64,000 nucleotides of DNA from assembly GCA_039583875.1 (NCBI GenBank), contig CM077167.1, positions 147,143,010-147,207,009 of the forward strand. The letters are read 5' to 3'. How positions within the stretch are numbered: the stretch's first letter is position 1; every line of letters begins with the position of its first letter. Origin of the DNA: Platanthera guangdongensis. Taxonomy: Eukaryota; Streptophyta; Magnoliopsida; Asparagales; Orchidaceae. The translations under genes were made by a program, and so were the position numbers. Shown here one piece after another: positions 32,957 to 45,010 of this stretch. The notes beneath the pieces were generated by a model. It ran no database searches. It had not been told where the DNA came from and saw nothing but the letters and a program-made list of their open reading frames with translations.

Positions 32957-34804
32957 CTATTTCTGATCAGGTTCTTTAATAACAATGCCTTTGCCAGATT
33001 TGACTTTAGCCTTGACAGCAGCAGCAGTAGGCTCAGCATCAGCAGACTTCTTGCCTTTTGAGTCCTTCTTCTTTTGTTCTTCAGCCTTGATTTTCTGCCT
33101 CTCAAAATAATGATAGGGCTTAGGAAAGTACTTGCTAGGCTCCACTGCAGTAGGAGGTAGCTTTCCTAACTTAGCCTTTCTTCTGTACTGGACAATGGCT
33201 TCCTGCCTGATCTCATGCTTCCTCCATTCTGCTTTAGAGAACCACTTGTTTCTATCAGTAGTGTTGTCTTTAGCAGCTTTCCAGGCAGTTAGAATGATAT
33301 TTCTAGAGGTAGGGCTCCATTGTTCAAAGTCTGGCTTTAGTTCAGCTTGTTCCCTAAACCTCTTCTTTGACAACTTTGCCTCTTCTTCTTTGTCTAAGGC
33401 CTCTTGCATAGCTGCTGTTATAGGTTGAACAACCTTTTCTAAATGGACATTGTCCTTGCCCCCAGATGGGCTATACATTGTGCTCACCTCTGCTTGAATC
33501 ATTTCAAAATTTGGAGGTGGATAAATGATTTGAGCTACCTCGTGTGGCTCACCTCCAAAATATGCAGGGTTCAGTCCAGATTCAGCAACTTCATTGTCAT
33601 CACACAGGGGAGGATATCCAAGTGTAGCCCTGATTGAATTTGATATCCATTTTGCATGCTCAGAACTTGCCTTGACTAACATTCTCTCCCCCTTTATGAC
33701 TTCTTGAGCAACATGATCTCTTATATCATCCTTCTGGAATCGGATTTGACCATCCAAGTACCTAATTCCATCTTTAAAGTAAGGTCTAAGCTTGGTAAGT
33801 TGTTCAGAGATTGCTTTCTGGGAATCTTGTATGGCAGTCTTGACAGCAGTAATCTCAGCTTGAAAGATTTTATCAAAATCAGCCTTGGCAGCATCAGCAG
33901 ATGTAGAAGGTTCAGCAGACTTATTCTTCATTTCAGTGACTATAGCATTGTGGGATGCAGTCAAATTATCATTCATCCTTAATTGATTTTCCAGCACATA
34001 GCCTTGTTTCAATGCTATATCATCTACTTGAGTCTTGATCTTCTCCTGGTGAGTAGCCAAATAGACTACTGCATTCCCACCCTTGTGGAAGCAGTCAGTC
34101 ATTTCTTTCTTGTTGAGATTCATCTCAAACCTTATAGATTTTATATCTTGAGCAAGATCAAACTGTAATGATCTGTGCCCTGCATCAACATAAGCCTCTA
34201 TGGCTTTCCTTTGTTCATCCATTTTGATCTGCATGGCTACCATTAAGACACTGTAATCAGGTGATGGAGCTTGTGTGACTAAGGATTGTTGAGCAACAGT
34301 TTGTAGAGCCTTCTTGTAGCTTTGACTTCTTCTTTTGAATACAAACAATTTCTTTTTCTTGGCCCTAGCACTTTCCTCATCTTCAGAGGCAGAGGTGCTG
34401 GCAATCTCAACCCTATCCTTAGAGCTTTGTGGTTTTTCAGCTTGCACATCTAGTGCCTTCTCAGTGTCTAGCCTTAAAGGCTCTTCTAGAACTGTCATGT
34501 GCTCCCCCTCAGCAGCAGCACCCTTCTCTTCAGCAGCAGCAACCTTATCCATGTCAAAGTCCTCTTGATCTAAATTCAGAAACAAATCTTCCATAGTATA
34601 TTCATGAGGGGATGGAGCTGGAGATAGTCTTTGTTCTTCAACCACTGACTCAGGTACCACTTCTTGTTCAGCAGATTTGTCTTCTAAAACAACATCTGGA
34701 ACTGGTTTGTCTTGCTGAGTTTGCTGATGAACATCAAACAAATTAGCATCTTCTATAATATAGTCTAAAGTTTTTAAGTCAGTGAGTACATCTTGGATAA
34801 TGAT
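32957..34804 (-). CDS. SIRE third ORF, C-terminal part
   Basis: Continuation of the ORF at 50108-51104 after discounting element B; the frame is kept across the 5-bp duplication. About 614 codons. It starts acidic (DEESARAKKKKLFVF) and has long helical stretches (MQIKMDEQRKAIEAYVDAG, EITAVKTAIQDSQKAISEQL) that could form coiled coils. It ends with a basic tail rich in KK and KSKGK-like runs. No transmembrane segment is obvious, so calling it an envelope protein is not supported by what I see. The position between pol and the 3' LTR is that of the SIRE third ORF. Function unknown. Confidence 0.8.
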   Translation of the reverse strand: MIIQDVLTDLKTLDYIIEDANLFDVHQQTQQDKPVPDVVLEDKSAEQEVVPESVVEEQRLSPAPSPHEYTMEDLFLNLDQEDFDMDKVAAAEEKGAAAEGEHMTVLEEPLRLDTEKALDVQAEKPQSSKDRVEIASTSASEDEESARAKKKKLFVFKRRSQSYKKALQTVAQQSLVTQAPSPDYSVLMVAMQIKMDEQRKAIEAYVDAGHRSLQFDLAQDIKSIRFEMNLNKKEMTDCFHKGGNAVVYLATHQEKIKTQVDDIALKQGYVLENQLRMNDNLTASHNAIVTEMKNKSAEPSTSADAAKADFDKIFQAEITAVKTAIQDSQKAISEQLTKLRPYFKDGIRYLDGQIRFQKDDIRDHVAQEVIKGERMLVKASSEHAKWISNSIRATLGYPPLCDDNEVAESGLNPAYFGGEPHEVAQIIYPPPNFEMIQAEVSTMYSPSGGKDNVHLEKVVQPITAAMQEALDKEEEAKLSKKRFREQAELKPDFEQWSPTSRNIILTAWKAAKDNTTDRNKWFSKAEWRKHEIRQEAIVQYRRKAKLGKLPPTAVEPSKYFPKPYHYFERQKIKAEEQKKKDSKGKKSADAEPTAAAVKAKVKSGKGIVIKEPDQK

Positions 34805-35032
34805 TGTAACATCCCATTTCCAACTAGACCCCTAAGAGTGGTTTTGGCCATGACTAGGTCATGACAAAACCCTAGGAAGCCAGAAATGAGCCAAGAGATA
34901 GGAGGCCAAGGTGGGGATCACCATGGTCTGCAAATAGTAGAATTTTGAACAATGGTTTAGAATGACAATGGGGCTTCACCATGGCCCCAAGACCCTACCA
35001 CAACACTCCCAAACATTTTGGGAGACCCACTA

Positions 35033-35600
35033 GAGCCAAAAGGACCCATTAGGGCCAACCCAAGAGGCCCAGTTGACCAAGGTCAACCCTAGCCCTGAAT
35101 AGGTCAACCTAGCCTACATAGGGCCAATTGACCCACTCCTAGTCTAGAGGACCCCACCTATGCCCTCCTAACCCTAAAGTGAGGTCAATGGGTCACTAAG
35201 GACACATTGGGGTCAGCCCTAGAGGCCAGGTTGACCCAAGTCAACTCAAGCCCTAATCTGGTCAAAGTACCCTTACTAAGGGTATGAGACCTCCAAAGTG
35301 CAGGGTAACCCTACATAACCCTACCTAGACCCTAAGGGAAGTCAATGGGTCACCAAGGATCCATAGGGGTGAACCCTAATGGTCATGTTGACCCAAGTCA
35401 ACTCTAGCCCTAAAATGGTCAAAGTGACCTTACCAAGGGGCATGTGACCCCCAAGATGCCCAACCAACCCTACTCAAGTCTTCCTAGACCTTAAGGGAGT
35501 CCAATGGGTCACCAAGGACCCATTGGGGTCAACTCAAATGGTCTTGTTGACCAAGGTCAACTCTATTCTAGTGTTAGGTCAACTTAGCCCAAAAAGGGCT
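35033..35600. repeat. ~156-bp tandem repeats in element B LTR
   Basis: Units start near CAATGGGTCACCAAGGACC at 35189, 35345 and 35502, preceded by a more diverged copy from about 35033. Each contains GGTCAA and TTGACC words and CTAGCCCTAA. The copy in the 3' LTR is at about 45239-45806. Confidence 0.88.
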
Positions 35601-38600
35601 AACCCAAGCTCAAGCCACTTCTCCCTTAGGCTAAACCCATTCCCATGACCATCATAATCCAGTGGGCTGCCTTTAGCTTGTGAGGTTGACTAGTCAACCA
35701 GAGGTGACTAGGAGAGAGAAAAGAGCTCCTCTCCATGATAATGGAGGAGAGAGAAAATGGGGAAGAGGAAAGGGAAGAGAGAAGCCGGCCAAGGAAGGCC
35801 AACAGCCACCAGTTATGGCTGTAATCAACTCCTCTAGGGGAGAGGAGTTGATTCCAGCCGTTTCCCGGCCACCAAGGGGTGGGTTCAGCCCCCCTCGACA
35901 CAACCCGAGCCACACCTTTAATGGTGTTAATGGCTATTGAAGAACCAGCCTCTCCCCTCCCCCATTTGCCATTTAAGCACCTTCAGGGAGCCGAGGGGAT
36001 CATTTTAGAGCATTCACCTGGAGGAGACGGGCCATTCCACTGTGCAGTTGCAGAAGCCGAGCGCCGCCGCCGTCGTCAATGGCATCCCGCCGCTCCTCTC
36101 GCATCCAGGCCGCCAGGAAGGTCCTCCTCCTCTCCTTAACTCGCGGGTAGATCCTAGGAATCATTAGGCTTGAGTTTCGGGCTCAATTGAGCCCGATTCG
36201 ATCCGGGATTTCTCCTGGTTTCGGCAAGGAAATCTCTTGCTTAATCCGCCGGAAAACGCCTCTCCGGCGGCGGAGCCGCCGCCTGACGATAGCCACCACC
36301 TCAACGGAGGTGTTGGTGGCGGTGGCCGGCCGGGGAAGGGGCTGGATCGCCGGCGGCAGGGCTTGGAAATCGCTCCAGGCGGGATGAATCTCAGCCGTTG
36401 GCTCAGTGGGGACGATGACCAGATGTCGTCGATCTGCGCCAAGATTCGCGCGGCATCAAATCATATACTATAGGATTTAAATGAAAATCATTTCATTTCT
36501 GTCACACTGGATGTATTTAATGTATTTAATTTTTAAAAATACTTAGGGACCCTGAATGGAAATCTGCCCAACATGAAAATTGTAGCTTAGGGTGTCTAGT
36601 TTGTAGCAAAAATTGCTTGGACCCTTTTGGGCCACTGGTTAGACCAGGGTACCCTTTTTGGTAGGACCTATACCTAGGCCTAAACAGAAATTGTTTTGGG
36701 TGCCCACACTTCATTCCTTGTCCAAACAAGTTGAAATTTGGGCAGTGAGAAAGTCTTAGTCATATCTAGAACCTGTCCAAAATTTAGAATTTTTGGAGAA
36801 TATTTTTCTATAGTGTTTAGAAAAATTTAATAAATCATGATTAATTTAATTATGTGACCCAATTAATTTAAAACTCCCCCAAATTTGGGTGGGTGGTCTT
36901 AGATGTCATGATAGGTATAGGGTTAAAACTTTAGCTCATTTGGAGATGTTTAGGATAGGTAATCTACCCACCCTATATATGACCTTATAAGGGTATTTTG
37001 GTCAAAAGCCACTATTGATGGTTGAGTGGCCAAATTCCCTCATCAGAGGCTGAAATTTTGGCCACTGATATAATTAGACTTTTTACACTCACCTATGAAG
37101 TTTGGAGTGGTTTGGACTAGGGTAGCCCTAGAATTTTTGGGTAGGCCCTTTAGGGTAAATTTCTAGGGTTTGAAGAATTTGGGGTCAAAAGACCTTGGAT
37201 GGACTTGAAACTTGGGAATGAGGTCCATAGGGTTACTATGGTCCTGTGGTTAAAATTTTAGGGCATTTGGAAGAATTTAAACCCCTTAAATCTATAACCC
37301 TAGTTTAGGGCACTAGCCTTGAAATCATAAGCTCTAATACCAAAACTTTCTGAAAAGGGCTGAGTTTTTGAATGGGTAGTTGTTTAGGGTATATATATCT
37401 ATGGAAATTTTATAATAAATTTTGGATGAATATTTTTGGTACTTTATTCACAAAGTCATGTTTTACAAGTTTCACTTAGGAATTTTTGGAGAAAAATATA
37501 CTTGAATAAATCTGATGAAACCTAGCAAAGGGGCTTATAATCATGGTACCCATCTCTGTAAAGTTTTATGAAATTTTGGAAGAATGATATTTAGTAGTTG
37601 CTTCTTTAATTATTTAATTCTATGGAACTTTGGTAAATTTAATAATGACATCTAAATTGTCTGAAAAATTTTAATTTCTTCATCATGATGTTTCTAGTTC
37701 CTTATGAAGCCCTAGTAATTTTTACATAATTATTGGAGACATATTTGTGGCACTTCCTTCATTATATTTGATCTTAGGAATTGTTTTTAATAAATCTTTT
37801 AGAGGTCAAGAACTATCTGGAAAATTATGAAAATTGGCAACCAATAATATTTCTCTGTTATTTAGTGAATAAAAATTTTAGGAGGCCTTTACCTGAGAAA
37901 ATATTATGGTTCATGTTCAAATTGACTATGGCCTAGCTTTTGAGGAAAATTCAATAAATAGTAGATTAATTGTGAAAAATATGATTTTCTGAATTTAGAC
38001 TATATTTATCATAATAGACCTCTGGTAAAATTTGTAGAGTTATTGGAGGAGAATTTAGAGTATCACCTATTGAGTACATCATATTAGCTTAGGGTGGTCT
38101 GCAATTAGTAAAAACAGTAGAAATCAAATTAAAGTGCACAATGAGTTTAGGAAGTTGGAATAATGGGGCATTAGTCTGGTAGGTGAATTAGGTTTGTCAT
38201 CAGAAGTGTAGATGAGTAGTGGAGGTTGGTTAGAGTTGTGTGGGGTTCGGGATCGTCAAAGGATCACTCATCCTCGTCGAAAAGAAGGAGTCATATACAC
38301 TTGGGTTAGAATTCAATTATAACCCTAAGGGATTGAGAGATTTGTGTAGTAACCAATAATAATAAGTGCCTTGCGAAAGGGAGCTTTGGGCGTAATCCCA
38401 TCGTAGTTCCTAGTGCCTTCGAGAGCCCTTCACGGGGAATACCTTGGGCAGTCCTGGGCTAACGTAACTCATAGGAATAATGAAACTTCAAGAGTAACTA
38501 GAATAATTAGGGTTTCACTCTCACACACCCCGAGGTTACGGGAAGTAGTTTTGGCCAGATCATCAAGCAGTAGGCTCGGTCGTTGTGGTAAGAGGGCAGG

Positions 38601-39044
38601 ATGGCCCGGTGAGCTTCGGCTCGGTGTTGGCACGTAAATTTGCATGTGCATAAAAGGGAATGAAATTAAGGTGGTGGGTCTTCGGTATTGGAGGATCTTA
38701 GCACAGACACCAATACGTTGACTCGGCAAGTGTTGTGACAGCACTTCGCCAACAGAAGTCCGGTGCGCCAGCCGGCAAGAGTACGCAGGAGTCCGCTTAG
38801 TGCACCAGCGTTGAGGCGTACGATAGGTCTGACCAGTAGTGCTATACTGGTTTAGAGGTGGGCGAGGCCCAACCCACCGCTTCCGTCTGCCACTACGGAG
38901 GTATCCTGGGAGGTGAGGCTCCAGAAAGGGGGAACTAAAGGTCTGTGTGCACAGAGTCGGGTGCGTGTGTTGCACTTGCTTGATCCATCATACCCACTTG
39001 CATGTCATAGCATAAGCGATTCATTTAACCTTTGACACCTAAAA

Positions 39045-39214
39045 TATAAGTGGTATGGGACACTTATACATTAGGCCCTGCAAAACGAGCCCTTGGTCTA
39101 TAAGCTTGTGTGGGCAAGTTTATAAATTAAGGTTAAATTTGGATATATATAATTGCTGTTGTTTGACAACCAACACCCCATCGTATAAACTGGTATGGGA
39201 CATTTTATACGATG
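39045..39214 (+). repeat. Three hairpins with GGTATGGG/TGTGGG loops (element B)
   Basis: 39045-39068 (TATAAG stem, loop TGGTATGGGACA), 39099-39124 (TATAAGCTTG stem with one wobble, loop TGTGGG) and 39179-39214 (CATCGTATAAA stem, loop CTGGTATGGGACAT). The same hairpins recur in the 3' LTR from 49250 to 49419. They lie near the LTR end on the element's sense strand and resemble those of elements A and D. Confidence 0.88.
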
Positions 39215-39904
39215 AGAGCCTTGCAAAAGACCCCTTGCTTATATGTACCCATATAAGTTAAGGTTACTTTACTTTACTTGTTTACAAAAATGATTAGTTA
39301 CTATATAAATTGCTAGTTTTAGGTCCACCGTCACCTGCATTTGATATACTCTCCACTTTCAAGTCCTCCCTTTCTTCCTCTCCGCTCGGTGCCTAGGAGC
39401 CACGGGGGAAGGGGTGGGGGATGATAGGACTTAGTCTTTTAGACTAACGGTTTTCGAACCGCATCATTTAGGGGATCGCGGAGACCAGCATGGAGGAGCA
39501 GCCCCAGAGACCGGTGCGCTTGGAGGTGGGGCAGTCTAGCTCCGGAGTACACACAGCCGGGACCGTGAGTCTCGACCCTGAGCAGTTTTCTACTTTTGTT
39601 TCCATATGAGAGATCTTGTAGTGAGGATTTGATGTACCGGGCATAAGCCCGTTTTGCTACTCTGATGTCGTTTTCTATGGACACTCCCTTCGTGGAGTTA
39701 TATTTATTATGTCATGTGATTCTCTGTGGACAGATAGTTTACCTTTATTCCATTATTTTGCTACTTTTATGTGATCGAGATGGCCGGCAGAATCGGCGCT
39801 TTGTGGTGATGACTCTTCAGGGCGTGAAGGAGTCACCGCAAAACGGCGGTTCTGGGCCTAAGACCCCGGTGTCGAAAAAGAAAAAAAAAATGGGGTCTTA
39901 CAAG

Positions 39905-39915
39905 TGGTATCAGAG
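39905..39915 (+). promoter_or_regulatory. Primer-binding site of element B (tRNA-iMet)
   Basis: TGGTATCAGAG two bases after the 5' LTR. Confidence 0.95.
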
Positions 39916-40155
39916 GAGACCTCGATCGAAAATTAGCCATCCACAACCCTGGGTCACCCCCGCGCGGGTTTAGTTTGGGGACAAACTAAGCAGCGGAAGC
40001 AGTGGTGTGCCCATATGGGGGGAATCACATGTAAATTGTCCACTATCATTAGGCATTGCGTCGATTACCTACTGATGTAGTTCGTTTTGCAGCCCTCGGC
40101 TCAGCCCACCCCACAAGGTGGAGCTCAGCAGACTCCAGACATTGCACCACCTCCC

Positions 40156-41218
40156 ATGGTCCCCACACCTTTCCTCCAGTCAGACATGGGGCAGACCCTT
40201 ACAGCTATCCTTGAGGCCTTCCGGGCTCAGCAAGCCCCAGCCCAGCAGCCAAACCCAGGGGCCAACTAGATGAGCACCTTCCGAGGACTCTCTCCCCCAT
40301 CTTACTTAGGGACAGAGTCGGCAGTACGGACAGAAGAGTGGCTGGATGTGATGTACGAGATGTTGACTGGGATACGATGCCCTTGGGAGGAGAGGGTGGC
40401 CCTAGTGGTATCTTGCTTGGAGTCACATGCCAAGCGGTGGTGGAAGACGTTGTTGGACACGACTTTTGCTGATAGAGAGATTGCAGAAATCACTTGGGAA
40501 GAGTTCAGGGCCACGCTGCTGGAGCACTTTGTTCCTCAGTCGGCCAGGGACGAGTTGGAGGAGCGGTTCTTGCAGCTGAGGCAGGGCACCAGGACAGTGG
40601 TGGAGTACCACCGAGAGTTCGATCATTTGGCCCGATATGCGGGCTCCTATCAGCTGGATGAAGCAGGTTACGTCAAGAGGTTTTATAAGGGCCTAAAAGA
40701 GGAGTTGAGGGAGGCCCTGCTTTTTGTCTCTAACGGGCCCATCTCCTGGATTTTGGAGATGGCGAAGAGGATTGAGGCCGACTGGCACACCACTCGGGGC
40801 CGGAAACGGCAAGCGGAGGACCAGGGCCGGAGGGCCCGAAATGATCAGCGGCGAGGCACCGTACCAGATGGAAGAAGGGCAGAGGAGCAGCCTCGTTAGG
40901 AGTTGAGGCAGGAGCCGAGAGAGCAGGTGGTCTTGGCCCCTCAACCTCTCCGGACCCAGGAGATGCAGAGACCCCGGGGTATGGTGTATCCCCCGCCGGA
41001 GTGCTTCCATTGTCACCAGGTGGGACATCTCCGGAGAGACTGCCCTATGAGGGGGGCACCACCTCCAGCACCACGGGATGGCCCACCGGCCCAGCATTTC
41101 GGAGGCCGAGGACGCGGCCGAGGTCGTGGTTACCAGGGAGGCGACCGCAGGCAGAATGGGGAGCAGATTTACGCTTTGGACCTAGCACAGCCCCGGAACC
41201 CGGACAGGGTTATTGCAG
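40156..41218 (+). pseudogene. Element B gag with two in-frame TAG stops
   Basis: One continuous frame. A proline/glutamine-rich N-terminus is followed by a TAG at 40267-40269, the gag domain (FRGLSPPSYLG, EEWLDVMYEM, HAKRWWKTL, FLQLRQGTRTVVEY), a TAG at 40897-40899, one zinc knuckle CFHCHQVGHLRRDC, an RGRGRGRG-type basic stretch and the intron donor after V-I-A. The first ATG in frame is 40156; the frame opens slightly upstream at a TTG. Both stops could be C-to-T changes of CAG. With the intron retained, the frame runs 17 codons further to a TAA at 41269-41271. Confidence 0.88.
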
Positions 41219-41334
41219 GTATGAGAGCAATCTTAATTTTGGATTCATTCATTACTCATGTTAAGTGTTAATAGAACTACTAAACGACCTAGGTTAGAAA
41301 ACCTTACACCAGAGTTTCTTCCAAACTGATTTAG
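41219..41334 (+). other. Predicted gag-protease intron of element B (116 bp)
   Basis: Donor GCAG|GTATGA, acceptor CTGATTTAG|GA, phase 1 in a Gly codon after V-I-A. Removal brings gag and protease into one frame. Position and phase equal those predicted in elements A and C. Confidence 0.78.
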
Positions 41335-44300
41335 GAATGGTGATGGTGTGCGGCAAGCCTGCCCATACCCTGTTCGACACGGGGGCATCGCATAACTTTG
41401 TGTCGGAGGATTTCGTCAAGGACCTGGATCAGATTTAATGTTATACGGGACTACCCAGGAGGGTGCGCCTCCCCAATGGGATGGAGATCCAGTCCACAGA
41501 AAAGTGCCTCCTGGAGGTTGCCATAGACGGGTTGACACTCGAGGCCCCGACAACGATCCTGAGGATGCCGGACTTCGACCTCGTCTTGGGCATGACATGG
41601 CTTGTCTGGAACCATGCCCAGATTGATTGCCCGGCAAGGAGGGTCGTGCTCAGCCACGGCGATACTTATGCGACATTCGAAGGTACTACACCAGTCTCCC
41701 GTCGCCTGCTTTCATCTATTCAGGACATTAAGGCTCATATGCAAGGGGACGAGGTATATCAAGTATTGTTCGAGATGACTGAGGAGAAGGACCTGATTGC
41801 TAACATTTCGGTGGTTCGTGACTACGCCGACATTTTTCCGGATAAGCTGCCAGGACTACCTCCGCATAGGGAAAAGGACTTCCAGATTCAATTGGTACCA
41901 GGGGCTAAGCCGGTATCCAAGGCCCCTTACCGGATGGCCCCGAAGGAGTTGGCGGAGTTTCGAACACAGTTGCAGGAGCTGGTGGAAGCAGGATTTGTTA
42001 GGCCGAGTTCCTCATCATGGGGAGCTCCTGTCCTATTCGTGAAGAAGAAGGATGGCACTCTTCGCCTGTGCATTGACTATCGAGCACTAAACAGGCTGAC
42101 CGTCCGAAATACCTATCCGCTCCCCAGGATAGACGAGTTGTTCGATCAGCTGGAGGGAGCCCATTATTTTTCGAAGCTGGACTTGAGGTCAGGCTATTAC
42201 CAGCTGCGGATCCAGGAGGAGGATATTCCGAAGACGGCCTTTAGTAGCCGATATGGATTGTATGAGTTCATCGTGATGCCCTTCGGGCTCACGAATGCTC
42301 CGTCGGCATTTATGAGCCTCATGAACCGGGTCTTCGAGGCTTATTTGGATGTGTTCGTCATAGTGTTCATAGACGACATCCTTATCTATTCTAAGACGGA
42401 GGAGGAGCACACACGACATCTGGCCCTGACCTTGGAGAGATTGCGGGAGCATCGCCTTTATGCGAAGTTCAGTAAGTGTCAGTTCTGGCTGAAGGAGGTG
42501 GCTTTCTTAGGTCACATTATCAGCGGAGCCGGGCTGGCAGTGGACCCGGCAAAGATTCGAGCTATTTCGGAGTGGCCGCAGCTGAAAACAGCCACTGACG
42601 TACGGAGTTTTCTAGGACTTGCCGGTTACTATCGGAAGTTCGTGGAGGGATTCTCTCGAATCACCCTCCCGCTCACATCCTTGACGAAGAAGGAGGTACC
42701 GTTCGTGTGGACCCCGCAGTGCCAGACAGCTTTCCAGGAGCTGAAGGATCGGCTGACCTCGGCTCCCATTCTTACTCTCCCCTCGGGGAGGGAGGGATTC
42801 CAGGTCTACACCGACGCATCATATCAGGGGATGGGAGCAGTACTGATGCAGAACGGACACGTCATAGCTTATGCTTCCCGCCAGCTGAAGACCCACGAGA
42901 AGAACTACCCAGTGCACGACCTGGAGATGGGAGCAGTTGTATTCGCACTAAAAATATGGCGGCATTACCTATATGGAGTCCACTGTGATATATACTCCGA
43001 TCATAAGAACCTTAAGTACGTGGACACGCAGAAGGAACTAAACATCAGGCAGAGGCGGTGGGTGGAGTTCCTTTCTGACTATCAGTATGAGATGCATTAC
43101 CACCCGGGGAAGGCGAATGTGGTAGCAGACGCACTGAGTAGGAGAGCTGCCACAGCAGGAGCAGAGCCTCAGTTGATGTCTATGGAGCTGCTGCAGAGAC
43201 TAGAGGACATGCACATTACCCTGGTATCGTCCGATGATCCTGAGCTCTATGAGGAGTACTTGGCCGCGATAGGCGTTACCGATGACATCAGAGACCGAGT
43301 CAGAGAAGGGCAGAGGCAGGATGCCAAGTTAGAGCCCATCTTCCAAGCTCTGGAGGCAGGCACTGCAGGAGACTACACACTGAGGGATGACCTGGTGTGC
43401 TTCAGAGGACGGGTGTATATACCGGAGGGAGGCCAGATCCGGGAGGATATTATGATGGAGGCGCACTGCAGCCGGTATTCTGTACACCCGGGGATCACAA
43501 AGATGACGGCTGATTTGAAGAAGACGATGTACTGGCCGGGCATGAAGAAGGATGTCTCACACTTCGTGACCCATTGTGAGGCATGTCAGCTAGTGAAGGC
43601 GGAGTGCAGGAACCCCGCGGGATTATTGCAGCCACTCCCGGTGCCGGAGTGGAAGTTTGATGACATAGCCATGGACTTCATACATGGGCTTCCCCGGTCT
43701 CGGACAGGGAATGACTCGATCTGGGTAATCGTCGATCGGTTGACCAAGGTGGCTCGATTTATACCGATCAGGAAGGATGATTCAGTAGGAGTACTGGTGC
43801 GGAAGTTTGTGGAGCAGTTCATTCACTATCATGGCGTGCCCAGGACGATAGTGTCGGATCGGGATGGCAGGTTCACCTCCAGGGAGTGGAGATCCGTGCA
43901 AGCTTACTTAGGCACGCGATTGACTTTCAGCACTGCATTCCACCCCCAGACAGACGGGCAGACAGAACGCACCAACCGGACGCTGGAGGACCTTTTGAGG
44001 CTATGCATCTTGGACCGCGGGGAACCGTGGGAGAAACTCTTGCCCCTTGTCGAGTTCTCCTATAACAACAGCCACCAGTCCAGCATCAGGATGGCGCCTT
44101 ACGAAGCCTTGTACGGGAGGAGATGCCGGACCCCGCTTTCTTGGGTGCAGAACGAGGATCCGAAAGTGTTGGGGTCAGAGTTTGTTGAAGACACCGAGGC
44201 ACAGGTGAGGCTGATCAGGGACAGGATGCTCGAGGCACAGAGTAGACAGGCTAAGTATTATGACGCCCGGCATCGGCAGGTGGAGTTCCAGGTGGGGGAC

Positions 44301-44744
44301 CGGGTGTTTCTGAAGATCCGGCCCATGCATGGAGTTTCACGGGTGCGGGGTCGGAGGAAGAAGCTCAGCCCTAGGTACATGGGCCCTTACAGGATCCTGG
44401 AGCGGATCGGACCCCTAGCCTACCGGCTGGAGTTACCACCAGAGCTGGAAGCGCTGCATGATGTCTTCCACATTTCTTCTTTGAGGAGGGCTCTGCTACG
44501 CCCGGAGCGGCAGATTCTGACTACCGAAGGGCCGGTAGCTTCAGACCGGTCGGTTCATTTGGAGCCTGTGAGGATCGACGACCGAGGAGTGCGGGTCTTG
44601 CGACGCAAGAAGGTCCCACTAGTCAAGGTCCTGTGGAGGAACCACGGCCAGGAGGAGCATACCTGGGAGCCACAGGACCTGATGCGACAAAGATACCCCG
44701 AGCTATTCAGTCAGGTATACCTCTCAGACCCCTCAAGATATTAA
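41335..44744 (+). pseudogene. Element B pol: protease, RT, RNase H, integrase, chromodomain
   Basis: Begins with protease (FDTGASHNFV), then a TAA stop at 41436-41438. From 41463 a 1093-codon frame runs to 44744. It contains [10 protein letters not shown] ([19 protein letters not shown] near residue 190, FIDDILIYS near 300), RNase H ([11 protein letters not shown] near 446, ADALSRR), the integrase zinc finger (H...[10 protein letters not shown]), the catalytic [18 protein letters not shown] and [12 protein letters not shown] triad, [10 protein letters not shown], and a chromodomain-like end ([16 protein letters not shown]...TWEPQDLM). Every domain from RT on looks intact; only the protease stop and the gag stops break the polyprotein. 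Confidence 0.94.
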
Positions 44745-45010
44745 ATTATTTTTCCTGCTTTAAGTATACTAAGGGCTGCTCTAGGTAGATAGGGGCTTAT
44801 CTTTTGTTAATTGGGGGCTTAAACTTGTTTATTGGGATTTTGGTTCGCCGTTTGGGCAAAAGGGGTCTTAGATCTAAGTTTTCCCATAAAATCAAATTTA
44901 ACAAACAAGGCGTCATAATGGGATGTTACAGGACTCTTTCCTTCGGTAGTAAGACCCGTGGGCGCAACCTTGATTTCGGGGACGAAATCTTTATTTTGTT
45001 TATTGGGATT
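44745..45010 (+). other. Element B 3' untranslated region
   Basis: Contains GATTTCGGGGACGAAATC, a motif usually just before the PPT in Tekay-type elements. The PPT itself is poor here (TATTGGGATT next to the LTR), unlike the clear tracts of A and C. Confidence 0.7.

Larger units (their letters stand above)
34805..39902 (+). repeat. 5' LTR of element B
   Basis: Starts TGTAACATCCC, ends GGGTCTTACA. At 5.1 kb it is as long as the internal region. Order: 156-bp tandem repeats (35033-35600), a GC-rich promoter-like block (35700-36450), a 1.7-kb AT-rich block, then a region with hairpins (39045-39214). Short ORFs within (for example 35680-35940) recur in the other LTR and have no recognisable domain. 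Confidence 0.97.

Noticed and set aside
32957..34741. Calling the SIRE third ORF an envelope gene
   Set aside because: The position fits the so-called env-like ORF, but I see no signal peptide or transmembrane segment in it.
35626..36473. ORFs in the element B LTR, repeated at 45832-46679
   Set aside because: Duplicated with the LTR, overlapping on both strands; a GC-rich promoter or leader region explains them.
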